From JBBQNY01 sp038255255 (lineage in GTDB: Bacteria > Pseudomonadota > Gammaproteobacteria > Xanthomonadales > Ahniellaceae), in NCBI GenBank assembly GCA_038255255.1, contig JBBSLL010000010.1:10484-74483 (forward strand): 64,000 nucleotides of DNA. Direction: 5' to 3'. The notes under the pieces were generated by a model that was not told where the DNA came from, did not search any database, and worked only from the letters and a program-made list of their open reading frames with translations. Positions 60,287 through 64,000 of this stretch are shown piece by piece (within the stretch, counting starts at the first letter, position 1; each line of letters starts with the position of its first letter). The translations under genes and the position numbers were made by a program.

Positions 60287-61018
60287 TCAGCCGTCCTGAC
60301 TACGGGCCTCGCAAGTCATTGCCTGCCAGACGCAGTAGCCCCCGCTGGTGCGCATGATCGACTCCAGTCGCGCATGGTGGGCGGCCTGGTCCATGCGCGA
60401 TGGTGCGAAACGACGCAGGGGAACGCTGGCGACAGATCCCGGTCTCGCAGACGCCGCCCGATCTCGGACCAGAACTTCACCGAGGGACAGCGCGCCCTGG
60501 CCTGCCGTCATGGACAGGTAGACATCGGCGAGCAAGCGCGCGTCCAGCAATGCGCCATGGAGCTCACGTCGGCTGTTATCCACACCCAACCGCCTGCACA
60601 ACGCGTCCAGGGAGTTGCGTTGACCCGGCCATTGGCGACGCGCGAGCGCGAGCGTATCTACGACGCGGCAATCGGGCCCCGAACATCGAAACTCGAATCC
60701 GGCGAGCTCGAGCTCGACATCGAGAAAGCCGATGTCGAAACCTGCGTTGTGGATCACCAACTCGGCGCCCGTGATGAAATCCACGAATTCGGCTGCGAGT
60801 TGCGCGAATCGGGGTTTGTCCAGGAGGAACTCGTCGCGGATGCCGTGCTTGGCGAGCGCGCCTGCGTCGCTGCGCCGGTCGGGATTGAAGAAATGGTGGA
60901 ACACGCGTCCAGTGGCCCGCCGCTCGACCAGCTCCACGCACCCGACCTCGACGATGCGATCCCCTTTCTCGCACTCGAGCCCGGTCGTTTCGGTATCCAG
61001 CACAACTTGTCTGGTCAT
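60287..61018 (-). CDS. dnaQ: DNA polymerase III epsilon subunit
   Basis: The 3'-5' proofreading exonuclease of the replicative polymerase. The 243-residue DEDDh protein has Exo I (VVLDTETTGLE), Exo II (VIHNAGFDIGFLDVEL) and Exo III (HGALLDARLLADVYL). The C-terminal ~50 residues would contact the alpha subunit. The start overlaps the rnhA stop by 4 nt, the standard rnhA-dnaQ arrangement. Confidence 0.96.
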   Translation of the reverse strand: MTRQVVLDTETTGLECEKGDRIVEVGCVELVERRATGRVFHHFFNPDRRSDAGALAKHGIRDEFLLDKPRFAQLAAEFVDFITGAELVIHNAGFDIGFLDVELELAGFEFRCSGPDCRVVDTLALARRQWPGQRNSLDALCRRLGVDNSRRELHGALLDARLLADVYLSMTAGQGALSLGEVLVRDRAASARPGSVASVPLRRFAPSRMDQAAHHARLESIMRTSGGYCVWQAMTCEARSQDG

Positions 61019-61479
61019 CGTTCGATATCCGCGATCATCCTGGCGATGGCTTCCCGCGCAGCCGCGTCCGCCCTCTCGTTTTCCGCGTGTCCAGTGTGGC
61101 CCCTCACCCACTCCCATTGCACACGATGCCTCGCCGCCGCTTCGTCGAGGCGTTGCCACAGATCGACGTTTTTCACCGCATCCCGGCCGCTGGTGCGCCA
61201 CCCGTTGCGCTTCCAACCCGCAATCCATCGCGTGATGCCGTCCATCACGTAGCGCGAATCGGTCGTTATTTTCACCTCGGCTGTCCTGCGCAACGCCTCA
61301 AGCCCGGCGATGGCGGCCATCAATTCCATGCGGTTGTTGGTAGTGGTAACTTCCCCCCCGGAAAGCATTTTCTCTCGGCCTTGCCAACGCAGCAGGGCTG
61401 CCCATCCGCCCGGGCCGGGATTACCCGAACACGCACCATCAGTGAATACCTCCACCAGCTCGGACGTTGCCTGCGTCAT
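61015..61479 (-). CDS. rnhA: Ribonuclease HI
   Basis: RNase HI cuts RNA in RNA-DNA hybrids. The 154-residue protein has the Asp-Glu-Asp-Asp site: VFTDGACSGNPGPGGW, TNNRMELMAAI, ITTDSRYVMDGI, and ENERADAAAREA, and the basic protrusion WIAGWKRNGWRT. It overlaps both neighbours by 4 nt. Confidence 0.96.
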   Translation of the reverse strand: MTQATSELVEVFTDGACSGNPGPGGWAALLRWQGREKMLSGGEVTTTNNRMELMAAIAGLEALRRTAEVKITTDSRYVMDGITRWIAGWKRNGWRTSGRDAVKNVDLWQRLDEAAARHRVQWEWVRGHTGHAENERADAAAREAIARMIADIER

Positions 61480-62153
61480 GCGCTGCGACGGCAGGGCGTA
61501 GCGGCTCGCGTGGCCAGCGACAGTCCACGGGGTGCCTGCGCGCGAACCAGCCCGCCCAGCGGGATGATGGCCGCTCCCGTTCGCCAGGCGCGCAACGCGA
61601 AAGCCATTCCGAATCTGTCGAAGAGGCCGGGAGCACCGGGCCATGCGGGACCGATTCGTTCCGCGCGTTGTACTTCGAGCCCCAGTGAGCGCAGCGACCT
61701 CGACCAGTAGTTGGGCGTCTGGATGCGAATGTCGGAATCCCGGCTGATCTGCTTTTGCCACATCGACCAGGGGTGGAATCCGAACAGCAGGAGCACGCCA
61801 CCAGGCTTCAGCAATTGCGTGCATTGCGCCAGCAGCTCGTCGCCATCGTCCGCTACTTCGTGGCCATGCTGCAACACCACATGCGATACCGAGGAAGCCG
61901 CGAACGGCAACGCGTCGATGTTGCCGCGCGTGTCGCCGCCGAACCGGCTTCCCGCCTCCACGATGAAATTGGATTGCAGAGCGCCTGGTGGAGCTGACTC
62001 GGGATTCGCCGCCAGTCCTATCCAGAGCATTCGGTCGCCCGGATGCAACGGCGCTTGCCTGCGCTGCCAGTTCGCTTCGATCGCCGTCAGCTGCGCAAGT
62101 CGGTCCGCTGCTTCCAGATCGACCGTGCGCGAAGTTGAACCTGAATCGACCAT
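61476..62153 (-). CDS. SAM-dependent methyltransferase-like protein (YafS position)
   Basis: A 225-residue class I methyltransferase-like protein in the gloB-yafS-rnhA slot of gammaproteobacteria. GALQSNFIVEAGSR, DALPFAASSVSHVVLQHGHEV and LLKPGGVLLLFGFHPWSMW match the SAM-binding and post-motif regions. The glycine-rich motif I is degenerate (MLWIGLAANPES), as in other YafS-like proteins, so activity is uncertain. ATG 62153 excludes an N-terminal extension without similarity. Confidence 0.83.
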   Translation of the reverse strand: MVDSGSTSRTVDLEAADRLAQLTAIEANWQRRQAPLHPGDRMLWIGLAANPESAPPGALQSNFIVEAGSRFGGDTRGNIDALPFAASSVSHVVLQHGHEVADDGDELLAQCTQLLKPGGVLLLFGFHPWSMWQKQISRDSDIRIQTPNYWSRSLRSLGLEVQRAERIGPAWPGAPGLFDRFGMAFALRAWRTGAAIIPLGGLVRAQAPRGLSLATRAATPCRRSA

Positions 62154-62283
62154 CCTGTTCCTGCGCGAGGGAGCCCGGGAGGATTGTGATACAAAGCGCC
62201 GGCCCGTGACATCGATGCCGCTGGGCATCGCGGTTCGCGTGCGCGGATTGCCTGCATATCCGACATCCTCATCGAGAGCCTGT

Positions 62284-63060
62284 TTGCGCCTGACTGCGAT
62301 CCCCGTGCTGGTGGACAACTACGTCTGGCTCCTGGACGACGGCGCGAACGCGATCGCGGTGGATCCCGGTGTTGCACAACCACTGCTCGATGCGTTGGCG
62401 GCCCGATCCCTGCGTCTGACGGGGATCCTGCTGACGCACCACCATCCTGACCACGTAGCCGGGACGGCCGAGATGATGCAGATGTTTCCGGAGGCGCGCG
62501 TTTTCGCGCCCCCGGATTCGCGCATCGTGGTGCACGCTCATCGCGTCGCCGAGGGACAGGAGGTTTGCTTCGAGGAGCCGGATTTCGTCGCCTCGGTTCT
62601 CGAAATACCCGGCCACACCTCGACCCACGTGGCGTACTTCGGTTCCGATGCACTGTTCTGCGGCGATACACTTTTTTCGCTGGGCTGCGGTCGGATGTTC
62701 GAGGGAACGCCCGAGCAGTTTTCGGCCTCGCTGTCCCGGCTCGCCGCGCTACCCGCAAGTACCCGCGTCTGCTGCGGACATGAGTACACCCTCGCAAACG
62801 GGGCATTCGCGACGGTCGTGGATCCCGACAATGCTGCGCTCTCCGAGCGTATTGCCGATGCCAGCCGGATGCGTGGCCGTGGCGCGCCGTCCTTGCCTTC
62901 GAGCATCGGGGAAGAGTGCGCCACCAATCCATTCCTCAGGACTGGCGATCGCGCCATTGTGGCGGCGCTGACACAACGGCACGGCCGACCACCAGGGGAC
63001 GGTATCGAAGCATTCGCCTGGCTGCGCGCATGGAAGGACGAGTTCCGGGTGGCGACCTGA
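62284..63060 (+). CDS. gloB: Hydroxyacylglutathione hydrolase (glyoxalase II)
   Basis: GloB hydrolyses S-D-lactoylglutathione, finishing methylglyoxal detoxification. Metal ligands lie in LLTHHHPDHVAG, IPGHTSTHVAY, FCGDTLFSLGCGRMFEG and CCGHEYTLAN. I chose TTG 62284 (258 residues; MRLTAIPVLVDNYVWLL) because the family begins just before xxIPxxxDNYxW. ATG 62215 would add 23 residues without similarity. It is divergent from the methyltransferase gene. Confidence 0.93.
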   Translation: MRLTAIPVLVDNYVWLLDDGANAIAVDPGVAQPLLDALAARSLRLTGILLTHHHPDHVAGTAEMMQMFPEARVFAPPDSRIVVHAHRVAEGQEVCFEEPDFVASVLEIPGHTSTHVAYFGSDALFCGDTLFSLGCGRMFEGTPEQFSASLSRLAALPASTRVCCGHEYTLANGAFATVVDPDNAALSERIADASRMRGRGAPSLPSSIGEECATNPFLRTGDRAIVAALTQRHGRPPGDGIEAFAWLRAWKDEFRVAT

Positions 63061-64000
63061 TGCCCGGGCTCCTGCCGGTACGAATACTGCTGGCGGCAGC
63101 ATTGATGTGCACGTTGGTCGCATGCCAGTCGATGGCGCCGCGAACCGCCGGCAACGATCAGCCAACAGATGGGACAGGGCGGGAAGCGCCATCGCAGGCA
63201 GCCCAGCGAGGCGACCCAGAGCACACTTCTTCACGCGGGCTCGTTGCGAAGAAGAAGAGTTCCCGCAAAGCGCCTGGAAAACGATCGCGCACGCCCCGTG
63301 GCAAGACAAAACCCGAAGCCCCCGCACCCCCGGCAATCGCAACCGGGCCGATGGGTCCGGAGCCTGATCTATGGCAGCGCCTGCGCTCCGATTTCGAATT
63401 CGTGCAATGCGAACCCGCGCACACGATGCGCGCGTCACTGCGCGGGTTCACCGCCCATCCCCGGGCATTCGAGCGGCTATTCGTGGACGCGGCACCGCAT
63501 ATCGCATTCGTCGCAACGCGGTTGCGGGAGGCCGGCGTTCCGGCGGAGTTCGCGCTCCTGCCCATGGTGGAAAGCCGCTACCTGCACCGTCCCCGCCAGG
63601 CCGGTTCGCGCGGCCCCGCCGGGCCATGGCAACTGATGCCGCACACTGCCCGTGCTATGGGCTTGACGGTCGATCGCAGCCGCGACGAGCGCATGGATCT
63701 CGCCCCGTCCACCAATGCCGCGATCAGGCTGCTCAAGTCCTTGCATGACCAGTTCGGCGACTGGACCCTGGTCAATCTCGCCTACAACGCCGGCGATGGC
63801 CGTGTGCGCGGTGCGCTGCGACGCGCCGGAGGATGGCAAGGCGATCCGTATGCGCTTTCCCTCAGCCCCATCACGCGCGCGCACTTCTCGAGGCTGAGAG
63901 CGCTCGTATGCATCTGCGCGTCGCCGGAGCGTTACGGCTTGAACCTGCCACCGCAACCTGGGCAGCCGTGGGCTCCCGTTCGGGCAGTGGCGGTGTCCAC
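63060..64000 (+). CDS. mltD: MltD-like lytic murein transglycosylase (truncated at the right edge)
   Basis: An exported lipoprotein: signal peptide LLAAALMCTLVAC, then a Lys/Arg/Ala/Pro-rich linker (about residues 25-105) and a lytic transglycosylase domain. The catalytic Glu lies in ALLPMVESRYLHR, followed by AGSRGPAGPWQLMPHTARAMGL and VNLAYNAGDGRVRGALRR, typical of family 1D enzymes such as MltD. C-terminal LysM repeats are expected beyond the window. It starts 1 nt into the gloB stop (TGATG). Confidence 0.88.
   Translation, partial: MPGLLPVRILLAAALMCTLVACQSMAPRTAGNDQPTDGTGREAPSQAAQRGDPEHTSSRGLVAKKKSSRKAPGKRSRTPRGKTKPEAPAPPAIATGPMGPEPDLWQRLRSDFEFVQCEPAHTMRASLRGFTAHPRAFERLFVDAAPHIAFVATRLREAGVPAEFALLPMVESRYLHRPRQAGSRGPAGPWQLMPHTARAMGLTVDRSRDERMDLAPSTNAAIRLLKSLHDQFGDWTLVNLAYNAGDGRVRGALRRAGGWQGDPYALSLSPITRAHFSRLRALVCICASPERYGLNLPPQPGQPWAPVRAVAVS

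Overview
The window reads as chromosomal DNA of a GC-rich gammaproteobacterium close to Xanthomonadales/Lysobacterales. The evidence is gene order and content: yceD-rpmF-fabH-fabD-fabG-acpP-fabF-pabB-pabC-mltG-tmk-holB-pilZ, KDO kinase KdkA, a UvrY/GacA-type regulator, the gloB-methyltransferase-rnhA-dnaQ block, and a GTAG-type REP dimer like those of Stenotrophomonas. I see no insertion sequence, prophage or CRISPR array, so most of the window is core genome. Both ends cut a gene: smc on the left, an mltD-like gene on the right.

Layout. 1-6.6 kb: smc (-), bolA/yciI (-), scpA-scpB-rluB (+), so all condensin subunits lie together. 6.6-13.3 kb (-): a CsgG-like exported protein, two entericidin-like lipoproteins, an omega-amidase/aminotransferase pair, an FMN glutamate-synthase-like protein, a glycine-zipper protein and a prohibitin-like protein. 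13.4-21.7 kb: amino-acid permease, small membrane protein, MgtE, DUF3298-like lipoprotein, TatD, TcdA, a polytopic membrane protein coupled to a CxxCH protein, and a 17-kDa-type lipoprotein. 21.8-30 kb: SRP RNA, tRNA-Ser(GGA), a PLD/cardiolipin synthase, a secreted subtilase, exported MsrB, an App1-type phosphatase, glutathione peroxidase and a cold-shock protein. 30.2-45.1 kb is an almost unbroken minus-strand run: uvrY, pilZ, holB, tmk, mltG, pabC, pabB, fabF, acpP, fabG, fabD, fabH, rpmF, yceD, moaE, moaD, moaC, moaA, an MBL hydrolase and kdkA. Most junctions are 1-4 nt start/stop overlaps. 45.2-46.8 kb: a family-9 glycosyltransferase, a DUF6165-like protein and tRNA-Ser(CGA).

The most distinctive part is 47-60 kb. 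A 2,219-residue autotransporter with about fifteen Ig-like repeats is divergent from an exported Sel1/coiled-coil/caspase-like protein. Next come a PP2C phosphatase, a REP dimer, a PknB-like membrane Ser/Thr kinase and a five-haem cytochrome. This cluster is my best candidate for an undescribed functional unit (surface adhesin, envelope caspase-like protease, reversible Ser/Thr phosphorylation), but the functional link is inference from adjacency. 60.3-64 kb returns to housekeeping genes: dnaQ, rnhA, methyltransferase, gloB, mltD.

Starts were chosen from family N-termini, Shine-Dalgarno sequences and stop/start overlaps. Several genes use GTG or TTG. Promoters and terminators were read by eye and are predictions.
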